Positions 9,017 through 16,546 of a stretch of 58,255 nucleotides of DNA are shown piece by piece. The notes under the pieces were generated by a model. It was not told the origin of the DNA, searched no databases, and worked only from the letters and a program-made list of their open reading frames with translations. The DNA comes from Dehalococcoidia bacterium (GTDB lineage Bacteria; Chloroflexota; Dehalococcoidia; SM23-28-2; RBG-16-64-32), in NCBI GenBank assembly GCA_030649945.1, contig JAUSFE010000017.1, forward strand, positions 1 to 58,255. The letters are read 5' to 3'. How positions within the stretch are numbered: position 1 is the first letter of the stretch; each line of letters starts with the position of its first letter. Made by a program: the position numbers and the translations under genes.

Positions 9017-9952
9017 TTGGACCGCATATCAGCGCTCAGGCTGGGCAGCAAGATCAGGTTCCAGGACCGCTGGCGCGGCACGCTGGCGGGCTTTGAGGTG
9101 GACGAGGAGTGGGCTGTCCTCAACATCCTCGTCCAGAGCGGCGCCCTCTTCTGGCGGGCCGCCGTCAAGCTCCCCTTCGCCATCGCCGGCGAGTGGTCCG
9201 ATGAGCACGTGGCGCTGGACTGCAACAGCTTCAAGGCCTTCGCCAGAGATCTGCCTCCCGTGGCCGCGCCCGCCCGCCCGGTCTCCGGCCAAACGCCCAT
9301 CGCCATGGCCGGCGCCAGGCTCGCCGGGCTCCTGGTCTCCCGGAACGACAGACGCGCCACGGAGGTGCTCATCCGCCACGGCGCCGCCGGCGCCATCTAC
9401 CGCATCCGGACCGCCGAGGCCAAGTTCGAAGGCAAGACCCTGACGCCCGCGGTCCAGGTGGAGAAGATGCCCCTGTACCGCAGCGACGGCGAGCTCCAGG
9501 CTGCAGCCGCCGCAGCGCTGGCCGCCGACCACATACTGGCCGGCGACGAGAAGCGCACGATTGTTGTCCAGGCGTCCGCAGGCGTGGTCACGGTGCGCGG
9601 CAACGTGCGCAACGCGCCCGCCCGGGAGCGCATCCAGCAGATAGCGGCGCGGATCCCGGGCATCATGGCCCTCCACAGCCAGGTCGTGGACGATGTCCAC
9701 CTGGAGGCCGCCCTGGGTCTGGCGCTGGAGCGCGCCGGCCTCCAGCGTATCGCCTCCGTCTACGTGCGCTCCTCCCTTGGCGAAGTCGTCCTCTTCGGCC
9801 GCGCGCCGGCCCTCGCAGTGATCGAGGACGTCGTGCGGGAGGCCGGCCGGGCGCCCGGCGTGCGCGCGGTCACGAGCCGCATGGAGATAGCGCCCGCCGC
9901 CGCCCAGACGGGCGGGCGTCTGCCCGGCTCGCCGGAGGCCGCCCTCGCCTGA
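9017..9952 (+). CDS. PRC-barrel-like / double BON-domain protein
   Basis: A 311-residue protein without a signal peptide. I place the start at TTG 9017, 8 nt after a GGAGG site; longer in-frame versions run through the divergent promoter region. The first ~110 residues (RLGSKIRFQDRWRGTLAGFEVDEEW) resemble a PRC-barrel-like fold. The second half has two BON-like repeats: one around VVTVRGNVRNAPARERI and one around EVVLFGRAPALAVIEDVV, each with the predicted alpha-beta pattern and central glycine. BON domains bind membranes or ligands; no enzyme role is visible. It diverges from the binding-protein gene and converges on the nitroreductase-like gene. Confidence 0.6.
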   Translation: MDRISALRLGSKIRFQDRWRGTLAGFEVDEEWAVLNILVQSGALFWRAAVKLPFAIAGEWSDEHVALDCNSFKAFARDLPPVAAPARPVSGQTPIAMAGARLAGLLVSRNDRRATEVLIRHGAAGAIYRIRTAEAKFEGKTLTPAVQVEKMPLYRSDGELQAAAAAALAADHILAGDEKRTIVVQASAGVVTVRGNVRNAPARERIQQIAARIPGIMALHSQVVDDVHLEAALGLALERAGLQRIASVYVRSSLGEVVLFGRAPALAVIEDVVREAGRAPGVRAVTSRMEIAPAAAQTGGRLPGSPEAALA

Positions 9953-10021
9953 CGTGGGCGCGCCACCCCAGGTACCGCCCACCGGCGCGGGCGACCGCGC
10001 CCTGCCCGGCCTGACCCACCC

Positions 10022-11359
10022 CTACACCGCGCCGTGCCAGGCCGCCATGTGCTCCTTCACGGCCTGGTGGTAGGCGCCCGGCTGGTAGTAGCGGTCGTAG
10101 AACTCCGTCTCCAGGTGATGCGCCTGGAACCAGATGTTCATCATCATCGGGTCCACCGTCGCCGGGAAGCGCCCGTACGTCCGCCAGATATAGTCGCAGA
10201 GCGCCTTCGCCGCTTCCAGGCACCAGGCCGGCGTCTTCTGCACCAGCCTGTCGAGCGACTGGCGATCCTTGTACGGCGCCGGGCCGCCCTCCTCCTTGTA
10301 GATGCCACCGGAGCCCCACTTGGCGTCGTAGATCGCCTGCACCGCCGCCCCCATGTCCGGGTAGTACGGCGGGCAGTAGGACTGGAACAGCCCGTCCAGG
10401 CCCACCGGCGACGGCTGCGGCTCCCCCGAAAGGGTCTTGATGGGGCCCGTCCGCTCCGGCACGTGGAAGCGGAAGCCCATGAGCTGCATGATGAGCGGGG
10501 GCACGGACGAGCTGAATATCCAGCCGCCCAGGCCCATGGCCTGCAGCGCCAGGTACATGTTCTGCAGCATGATCGCCTGCTCCGTGCCCGGAATGATCAT
10601 CTGCATGCTGCTTTCCAGCGTGGAGAGGGCGTACGGGCGGCTGCGGTCCAGATAGCCTTTGTCCGCCCACTCCCGCAGCGGCTCCGCGTTGTTGTTCAGG
10701 TCGTCGTAGATGTAGTAGGAGTTCGGCTCGTCCATCACCAGCATGAGGACGTTGATGTACTCCCACGTCAGGTCGCTAACCGGCATGAATAGCGTGCTGC
10801 CCGGCTGGTTCACATTCCACCAGTTGAACGGCTGCGTGATCCCGGGCACCATGGGCACCCCCAGGCGGCCGTCGCCGATCTTCACCGTGTTGGCGCGGCA
10901 CGCCTGCACTATTTTCTCGCGGTCGTCCAGGCCCGCGAACTCCTGCATGGCGGACGGCAGCTTGTCGCGCAGCTTCACCAGGTAGGTGCCGTCGTCGTTG
11001 GTGAAGAACAGCTCCGTGCCATGGGAGCCGCAGGCGCTGGCGTAGACCCGGCCCACGAACTGCAGCATGGTATTGCCGCACCAGTTGGCGCCGGCCTGGT
11101 CGTTAAACGGCAGGTCGGAGAGGTTGATGCCGCTGATGCCGGTGCCTGCCATCACCAGCATCGCCTCTTCGATCTCGTCCAGCGGCACCGGCTCCTGCGC
11201 CGACTTGAAGGGCGCCAGGTCGCCGGGCATCTCCGCCCCCAGCGGAAAGCGCCGTGCGCGCCGCTGGAAGATGGCGTCGAACAGCGGATAGTTCCAGGCC
11301 TTCTGCGCCGGCGCAATCGCGCTCACCGGCTCAGCGACCATAGTGCGCTTCAGTGTCAT
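10022..11359 (-). CDS. Divergent nitroreductase-like protein, function unknown
   Basis: A 445-residue soluble protein. Two parts recall the FMN nitroreductase fold: the N-terminal PLFDAIFQRRARRFPLG with the following helix pair, and the central EQAIMLQNMYLALQAMGLGGW, which resembles the family's AAQNLLLAAxALGLG segment. The protein is about twice the usual length, with long aromatic-rich insertions (WWNVNQPGSTLF, YCPPYYPDMG) that I do not recognise. The flavin-binding Arg cluster is present in the N-terminus. Start ATG 11359 has no strong ribosome site; an ATG six codons downstream (11341) is an alternative. A role in redox chemistry is an inference from these two segments only. Confidence 0.5.
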   Translation of the reverse strand: MTLKRTMVAEPVSAIAPAQKAWNYPLFDAIFQRRARRFPLGAEMPGDLAPFKSAQEPVPLDEIEEAMLVMAGTGISGINLSDLPFNDQAGANWCGNTMLQFVGRVYASACGSHGTELFFTNDDGTYLVKLRDKLPSAMQEFAGLDDREKIVQACRANTVKIGDGRLGVPMVPGITQPFNWWNVNQPGSTLFMPVSDLTWEYINVLMLVMDEPNSYYIYDDLNNNAEPLREWADKGYLDRSRPYALSTLESSMQMIIPGTEQAIMLQNMYLALQAMGLGGWIFSSSVPPLIMQLMGFRFHVPERTGPIKTLSGEPQPSPVGLDGLFQSYCPPYYPDMGAAVQAIYDAKWGSGGIYKEEGGPAPYKDRQSLDRLVQKTPAWCLEAAKALCDYIWRTYGRFPATVDPMMMNIWFQAHHLETEFYDRYYQPGAYHQAVKEHMAAWHGAV

Positions 11360-11479
11360 GGTGGCCCGCCTCCTTGTCTGCGATCGGCGATTCGGTGAGA
11401 CCGATTATATACCCGCTGACCCGACCGCGCCCCTTGCGGCCTCCAGTGCCGCACCCATACGCCTCGCGCGCCGTCTCCC

Positions 11480-11499
11480 CTCTCCCGCGCACGGGAGAG
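11480..11499. repeat. CTCTCCCG/CGGGAGAG hairpin of a dispersed-repeat type
   Basis: A perfect 8-bp stem with a 4-nt loop, followed by gtggccgggggtgagggc. This combination is a well-known intergenic repeat form in many GC-rich genomes. It lies in the 160-bp divergent region between the nitroreductase-like gene and the M50 gene. Confidence 0.6.
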
Positions 11500-11522
11500 T
11501 GGCCGGGGGTGAGGGCATCTCC

Positions 11523-12284
11523 ATGCCCCCATGCTATGATGAACCCACATTGATCTTCGTCTACGGCGACCTGCTGGACGTCGACGCGTTCGCCACCCTC
11601 GTCTTCGTCGGCGCCGTCGTCACCGCCCTCATCGCCGGCATCTCCTTCCACGAGTTCTCCCACGCCTACGTGGCCGATCTGCTGGGCGATAGGCTGCCCC
11701 GCAGCCGCGGCCGGGTTACCCTGAACCCGCTGGCGCACCTGGACCCCGCCGGCACCATCCTCCTCTTCCTCGTCGGCTTCGGCTGGGGCAAGCCCGTGCC
11801 CGTCAACCCCAACGCCACCCGCAACCCCAAGGCCTCGCTCGCCACCGTCGCCGGCGCCGGACCCGTCTCCAACTTCCTGGTGGCGCTTGTCGCCGGCATC
11901 CCCCTCAAGCTGGACATGGTGCCCTGGATCTCGCCGTTCAACTTGAGGGCCTTCAGCGTCCTCGCCTTCCGCGGCTTCACCACGGAGGAGTACATTGGCC
12001 TCTACCTCAGCTCCATCGTGCTCTTCAGCGTCATCCTGGGAGTCTTCAACCTCATACCCATCGCGCCGCTGGACGGCTTTAAGGTGGCCGTCGGCCTCCT
12101 CCCGCGGGACCTCTCCATCGCCTTCGCCGGCATGGAGCGCTACGGCCCGCTCATCCTCATCGCCCTCATCGCGCTGCCCATCCTGACCGGCGGCCAGTTC
12201 GGCGTCCTCTTCGAGATTATGAACCCGGCCATCCAATTCCTGACCAGGCTGTTTGCCGGCCGCCAGGGGGCGGTCTTTGATTAG
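11523..12284 (+). CDS. M50-family site-2 protease (membrane metalloprotease)
   Basis: A 253-residue integral membrane protein when read from ATG 11523; TTG 11550 is another plausible start. The zinc-binding HEFSH lies at residues 43-47 in the first helix. The third zinc ligand lies in NLIPIAPLDGFKV near residue 190. Between them the FGWGKPVPVNPNATRNPKASLATVAGAGPVSN segment is typical of the short, PDZ-less group 3 site-2 proteases. These cleave within the membrane plane; the substrate is unknown. A TATGAT hexamer at 11534-11539 might be a -10 for a leaderless message starting near the TTG. Its stop lies within the start of the HD gene, so the two are probably cotranscribed. Confidence 0.88.
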   Translation: MPPCYDEPTLIFVYGDLLDVDAFATLVFVGAVVTALIAGISFHEFSHAYVADLLGDRLPRSRGRVTLNPLAHLDPAGTILLFLVGFGWGKPVPVNPNATRNPKASLATVAGAGPVSNFLVALVAGIPLKLDMVPWISPFNLRAFSVLAFRGFTTEEYIGLYLSSIVLFSVILGVFNLIPIAPLDGFKVAVGLLPRDLSIAFAGMERYGPLILIALIALPILTGGQFGVLFEIMNPAIQFLTRLFAGRQGAVFD

Positions 12285-12798
12285 CCGCGCCCTCTACCGC
12301 GCGCGCCAGTTTGCGGGCGCACTCCGCCCGCGCCGCGAAGCCGCGGAACGCGCGCAGGCGGCCGGCGTGCTGGGAGAGGCCCTGATACCGCTCTTCGACT
12401 CCATGTCGCTGCGCGACCAGCGCCACTGTTTCGGCGTCTACCGCACCCTGGCCGCCCAGGGCTGCTGCGACAGCCACCTCCTCATGGCGGCGCTCCTGCA
12501 CGACGCCGGCAAGGGCCGCCTGGCCGGCGCGGACATCCGCCTCTGGCACCGCGTGGCCTACGTCGTTCTGGGCGCCGGGGCGCCCGCCCTGCTGAACCGT
12601 CTTGCGGGCGGCCGCGGCGGCCCGTTTGCCGGGCCCCGGGCAGGCCTCGCTGCGCTCCACCACCACGGCCAGCGCGGCGCCGCGCTGGCGCACGGCCTGG
12701 GGGCGCCGCCCGCCGTGGTCGAACTGATCGCCCGGCACGAAGACGCCTCGCCCACGGACGAACGCCTGCGCCTGCTGCGTGCGGCCGACGACGCGTAG
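12277..12798 (+). CDS. HD-domain phosphohydrolase-like protein
   Basis: A 173-residue protein from TTG 12277, which overlaps the preceding gene by 8 bp after a CCAGGGGGCGG stretch; TTG 12253 is also possible. The segments DQRHCFGVYRTL, LLMAALLHDAGKG and HHHGQRGAALAHGLG supply the H...HD...H...D pattern of metal-dependent HD phosphohydrolases. Small HD proteins of this sort act on nucleotides or related phosphoesters, but the substrate cannot be assigned. It is immediately followed by a GC-rich tandem repeat array. Confidence 0.7.
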   Translation: MISRALYRARQFAGALRPRREAAERAQAAGVLGEALIPLFDSMSLRDQRHCFGVYRTLAAQGCCDSHLLMAALLHDAGKGRLAGADIRLWHRVAYVVLGAGAPALLNRLAGGRGGPFAGPRAGLAALHHHGQRGAALAHGLGAPPAVVELIARHEDASPTDERLRLLRAADDA

Positions 12799-12997
12799 GG
12801 GCGCAGCAACGGGTGTGGGGCGGCCCGGGGAGGTTGCTGCGCCCAGGGGGGCGGCGCGTGGGGCGTGCCGCGCGGCAACGGGGCGTGGGGCAGGCGGCGG
12901 GCGTTGCTGCGCCCAGGGGGGCGGCGCGTGGGGCGTGCCGCGCCGCAACGGGGCGTGGCGCGGCTAGGGGCGTTGCTGCGCCCAGGGGCGGGGTCGG
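12799..12997. repeat. GC-rich tandem array, ~70-bp unit
   Basis: Copies begin at 12833, 12903 and 12972 (periods 70 and 69), each starting gttgctgcgcccaggggg. The first two share an almost identical ggcggcgcgtggggcgtgcc segment; the third is truncated. The inverse of the start motif (gggcgcagcaac) lies at about 12799-12811, so the array is bounded by an inverted arm. It fills the gap between the HD gene and tyrA and has no coding signal. Confidence 0.8.
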
Positions 12998-13037
12998 CGC
13001 GCGCTGACCGATCGCGTCGTATACTGATGATGACCCG

Positions 13038-14180
13038 ATGACCACAACACCAGCAGCCACCAGACGCATCACAATCATCGGCACGGGCCTCATCGGCGGC
13101 TCCATCGGCCTCGCCCTCAAGGCCGCCGGCCTGCAGGGCGTGACCATCGTTGGCCACGACCGCGACCGCGCCAACGCCAACCAGGCCGAGCGCCTGGGCG
13201 CCATCGACCGCGCGGAGCACAACCTGCCGCGGGCCGTGGCCGGCGCCGGCATGGTGATCATCGCCACGCCCGTGCTCGCGGTGCGGGACGTGTTGGAACA
13301 GATCGCGCCGGACCTGGCGGCAGGCGCCATCGTCACCGATACGGCCAGCACCAAGGCCCACGTCATGCAATGGGCGCAAGAGCTCCTCCCGGAGGGCGTC
13401 AACTTCATCGGCGGCCACCCCATGGCGGGCAAGGAGACCATGGGCATCCAGCACGCGGAGGCCGGCCTCTTCCAGGGCAAGGCCTACTGCATCTGCCCTG
13501 CCGTCACGGCCGCAGAGCCGGCCGTCAAGAGCGTGCTGGGCCTGGTACGCCTCCTGGGCAGCGAGCCCCTGTTCATGGACGCCGAGGAGCACGACCAGTA
13601 CGCCGCCGCGGTCAGCCACCTGCCGCTCATGGTCTCCGCGGGCCTCTTCACCCTGCTCCGCTCCAGTCCCGCCTGGGAGGACCTGGGCGCCATGGCCTCC
13701 TCCGGCTTCCACGACGTCACCCGCCTGGCCTCCGGCGACCCGGCCATGAGCCACGGCATCTGGCGCACCAACCGCGAGGCCGTCATCCACTGGCTGGAGC
13801 GCATGGCCGCGGAGCTGCTGCGCTTCCGCGACCTGCTCAAGGACGCCCAGGACGAGGCCCTCCTGGAGATATTCGCCAAAGCGCAGATCGAGCGCGATAC
13901 CTTGCTGGCCCAGCCGCCGCGCCGGGCCCCGCCCCAGACGGCTGACCCGGAGGCCCGCCAGACCGTGATGAGCATGCTCATCGGCGGCATGATGGCGGAG
14001 CAGCTGCGCAAGGCCCAGAAGCTCCCCGAGCTCATCAGGGAAGCGAACCGTGAGCCTGCCGCCGGGGGCAAGCGCAAGCTCTCCCTGGCAGAGCGCATCG
14101 CCGAGGACGTGCGGCGGGACCTGGAGAAGATGGAGCAGAAGCGCTCCGGCAAGCAGGAGCCCGGCGGCCGGGAGAAGTAG
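13038..14180 (+). CDS. tyrA: Prephenate dehydrogenase
   Basis: A 380-residue enzyme that oxidatively decarboxylates prephenate to 4-hydroxyphenylpyruvate in tyrosine synthesis (or arogenate to tyrosine). The N-terminal Rossmann motif GTGLIGGS is at 15-22, the HPMAGKE motif with the catalytic His at 127-133, and the helical dimerisation domain follows. An extra C-terminal ~90 residues, rich in Lys, Glu and Arg and without an ACT domain, exceeds the common core length. It is followed after 6 bp by aroA, so both are probably one aromatic amino acid operon. A TATACT hexamer just upstream (about 13020) may be part of its promoter. Confidence 0.92.
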   Translation: MTTTPAATRRITIIGTGLIGGSIGLALKAAGLQGVTIVGHDRDRANANQAERLGAIDRAEHNLPRAVAGAGMVIIATPVLAVRDVLEQIAPDLAAGAIVTDTASTKAHVMQWAQELLPEGVNFIGGHPMAGKETMGIQHAEAGLFQGKAYCICPAVTAAEPAVKSVLGLVRLLGSEPLFMDAEEHDQYAAAVSHLPLMVSAGLFTLLRSSPAWEDLGAMASSGFHDVTRLASGDPAMSHGIWRTNREAVIHWLERMAAELLRFRDLLKDAQDEALLEIFAKAQIERDTLLAQPPRRAPPQTADPEARQTVMSMLIGGMMAEQLRKAQKLPELIREANREPAAGGKRKLSLAERIAEDVRRDLEKMEQKRSGKQEPGGREK

Positions 14181-14186
14181 GGCGCC

Positions 14187-15479
14187 ATGCAACAGACCGT
14201 GCGCCGGGCGCACGCTCTGCGGGGAACCATCGTGCCGCCCGGCGATAAGTCCATCTCTCACCGCGCCGCCCTCTTCAACGCCATCGCGCGCGGGGAGGCG
14301 GTCGTGGAGAACTTCCAGCGGGGCGCGGACTGCCTGGCGACGCTCCGCTGCCTGCGCCGCCTCGGCGTCTCCTGGAGCCTGGATGAATCGTCCCTCCGCA
14401 TCAAGGGCGCCGGCCGGGGCGGCCTCCGCGAGCCGGAAGCGGTGCTCGACTGCCGCAACTCGGGCACGACCATGCGCCTTCTCAGCGGCCTCCTCGCCGC
14501 GCAGCCGTTCTTCTCCGTCCTCACCGGCGATGCCTCCCTGCGCTCGCGGCCAATGGCCCGCGTCATAGACCCGTTGCTCAAGATGGGCGCGCGCATCCAC
14601 GGCCGCGACGGCGATACAAAGGCGCCGCTGGCCATCCGCGGCGCCGGGCTCCGCGGCCTCCACTACCGGCTGCCCGTCGCCTCCGCCCAGGTGAAGTCCG
14701 CCCTTATCCTCGCCGGCCTCTACGCCGAGGGCGAGACCACGCTGGAGGAGCCAGCCCCCACACGCGACCACACTGAGCGCATGCTCCAGGCCATGGGCGC
14801 AAGCGTCACCTTCGGCGAGGGTCCGGCCGTTACCGTGCGTCCCCTCGCCGCCGAGCTGTCGCCCCTCTCCCTGCGCGTTCCCGGAGACATCTCCGCGGCC
14901 GCGCCGTGGCTGGTCCTCGGCGCCCTCCATCCGGACGCGGAGATACGCATAGCCGGTGTGTCGGTCAACCCCACGCGCACCGGCATCCTGGACGCGCTCG
15001 CCATGATGGGCGCGGACATCAGCATCGAGGAGCAGCGGCAGTGGGGCCCGGAGCCCGTCGCGGACCTCGTCGTGCGCTCGTCCCGCCTCCAGGGAATGGT
15101 CATCGGCGGCGACCTTGTCCCGCGCGCCATCGACGAGCTGCCGCTGCTGGCGCTGGCCGGCTGCCTGGCCCAGGGCGAGACGTTGATCAAGGACGCCTCG
15201 GAGCTGCGCCTCAAGGAATCGGACCGCATACGCACCACGGCCGCAGGCCTGCGGCGGCTGGGCGCCCGCGTGGACGAGACGCCGGACGGCATGCGCATCG
15301 CCGGCGGCCAGGCGCTGCGCGGCGCTACAGTCTCCTCCTACGGCGATCACCGGCTGGCGATGATGCTGGCCGTGGCGGGCGGTCTGGCAGACGGAGAGAC
15401 GGTTGTTCACAAGTCCCAGAGTGTTGCGGTATCATATCCTTGGTTCTGGAGCGATTTGGAGGCGTTGCCTCCGCACTAA
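14187..15479 (+). CDS. aroA: 3-phosphoshikimate 1-carboxyvinyltransferase (EPSP synthase)
   Basis: A 430-residue shikimate-pathway enzyme that joins phosphoenolpyruvate to shikimate 3-phosphate. The N-terminal PPGDKSISHRA motif (Lys21), the central NSGTTMRLLSG motif, RLKESDRI, and the C-terminal SYGDHRLAM are all present. The NSGTTMRLLSG and PVASAQVKSA segments resemble class II-like enzymes. Only 6 bp separates it from tyrA, and the remA-like and gmk genes follow. Confidence 0.95.
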   Translation: MQQTVRRAHALRGTIVPPGDKSISHRAALFNAIARGEAVVENFQRGADCLATLRCLRRLGVSWSLDESSLRIKGAGRGGLREPEAVLDCRNSGTTMRLLSGLLAAQPFFSVLTGDASLRSRPMARVIDPLLKMGARIHGRDGDTKAPLAIRGAGLRGLHYRLPVASAQVKSALILAGLYAEGETTLEEPAPTRDHTERMLQAMGASVTFGEGPAVTVRPLAAELSPLSLRVPGDISAAAPWLVLGALHPDAEIRIAGVSVNPTRTGILDALAMMGADISIEEQRQWGPEPVADLVVRSSRLQGMVIGGDLVPRAIDELPLLALAGCLAQGETLIKDASELRLKESDRIRTTAAGLRRLGARVDETPDGMRIAGGQALRGATVSSYGDHRLAMMLAVAGGLADGETVVHKSQSVAVSYPWFWSDLEALPPH

Positions 15480-15521
15480 ACACCCGCGCCCCGGCGGCAA
15501 GAGGATGCAGAAGGAGGACCC

Positions 15522-15818
15522 ATGGCGCAAGACTCGAACACCCACACCACGGAGCTGATCCACGTCGGCTTCGGCAACTTCCTGGCCATGAACAAAGTTC
15601 TGGCCATTGTGACGCCCGGCTCGGCGCCCATCCAGCGCATGGTGCGCGAAGGGAAGAAAAAGGGCATCATCATCGACATCACCAGCGGGCGTCGCACCAA
15701 GGCTGCTGTCTTCACGGACGCCGGCAGAATCCTCCTGGTGGCGATCACCCCGGAGGCGCTGGCCGGGCGTGTGACCGCCGCCCGCTCAGGCCGGAGTCCG
15801 CAGGCCCAAGCAGAATAG
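15522..15818 (+). CDS. RemA-like DNA-binding regulator (DUF370)
   Basis: A 98-residue protein. The core ELIHVGFGNFLAMNKVLAIV...GSAPIQRMVREGKKKGIIIDITSGRRTKAAVFTD matches the RemA/DUF370 family. In Bacillus, RemA is an oligomeric DNA-binding activator of matrix and osmoprotection genes. ATG 15522 follows a GGAGGACCC site. The gene sits directly upstream of gmk, an arrangement seen widely in Firmicutes and Chloroflexi. Its targets here are unknown. Confidence 0.88.
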   Translation: MAQDSNTHTTELIHVGFGNFLAMNKVLAIVTPGSAPIQRMVREGKKKGIIIDITSGRRTKAAVFTDAGRILLVAITPEALAGRVTAARSGRSPQAQAE

Positions 15819-15821
15819 CCG

Positions 15822-16415
15822 GTGGCCGCCGGCCCGCTCCTGGTCGTGCTCACTGGGCCTTCGGGGGCCGGCAAAGATTCGGTACGGGCGCGCCTGAAGT
15901 CGCTCGGCAGGCCGTACGCCTTCATCGTCACGACTACCACTCGGCCACGGCGCGCCGGCGAGCAAGGCGGCGAAGAGCTGACCTTCGTTTCCAGGGCGCA
16001 GTTCGAGCGTCTGCTGGAGCGAGGCGGGCTGCTGGAGCACGCTGTGGTATACGGCCAGCGCTACGGCGTGCCCCGGGCGCCCGTGCAGAAGGCCCTGGCC
16101 CGGGGCGAGGACGTGGTGCTGCGCACCGATGTCCAGGGGGCGCGTCACATCAAGTCCGTGGCGCCCGCCGCCATCACCATCTTCATCGCCCCGCCTTCCG
16201 AGGAGGAGCTGCGCCGCCGCCTCCTCTCCCGCGGCGGCGACTCGGCGCAGCAACAGGCGCTGCGCCTGCGTCTGGCCCAGGAGGAGATGGCGTCCGCCTC
16301 CGAGTTCGACCATGTCGTCATCAACGACGATCTCGAGCGCTGCACCCGAGAGATCGAGGACATCCTGGCGCGGGAAAGGGCGCGCCCGGGCAGCGACCCA
16401 ATCGTGCTGCAGTGA
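15822..16415 (+). CDS. gmk: Guanylate kinase
   Basis: A 197-residue enzyme converting GMP and ATP to GDP and ADP. The start is GTG 15822, three bases after the remA-like stop. The P-loop GPSGAGKDS (residues 12-20) differs from the usual GPSGVGKGT, with Asp in place of Gly after the Lys. TTTTRPRRAGEQGGEEL (GMP-binding), VYGQRYGVPRAPV, and TDVQGARHIK are family motifs. The later FDHVVINDDL motif is also intact. Confidence 0.92.
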   Translation: MAAGPLLVVLTGPSGAGKDSVRARLKSLGRPYAFIVTTTTRPRRAGEQGGEELTFVSRAQFERLLERGGLLEHAVVYGQRYGVPRAPVQKALARGEDVVLRTDVQGARHIKSVAPAAITIFIAPPSEEELRRRLLSRGGDSAQQQALRLRLAQEEMASASEFDHVVINDDLERCTREIEDILARERARPGSDPIVLQ

Positions 16416-16441
16416 CGGCGATTGGTTACAACATAAGGAAT

Positions 16442-16516
16442 CCTTTGTGTCTTAGTGCGTTAGTGCCTTCGTGTTTATCCCGGGGAGCTCACCACGAAGA
16501 CACAAAGGCACCAAGG
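16442..16516. repeat. Inverted repeat of the cacgaagacac type
   Basis: A left arm (cctttgtgtcttagtgc..., 16442-16473) and a right arm (caccacgaagacacaaagg..., 16490-16516) are imperfect reverse complements made of 8-9 bp units. It is the same repeat family as 1727-1809, placed between gmk and the glucosidase gene. Confidence 0.7.
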
Positions 16517-16546
16517 TTGTAGTTTCAGCGCACTGTTAGGAGCGGC

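Noticed and set aside
12558..15410. 950-codon open frame opposite tyrA and aroA
   Set aside because: The opposite strand codes for two well-conserved enzymes; the product is low-complexity and runs through a tandem repeat array.
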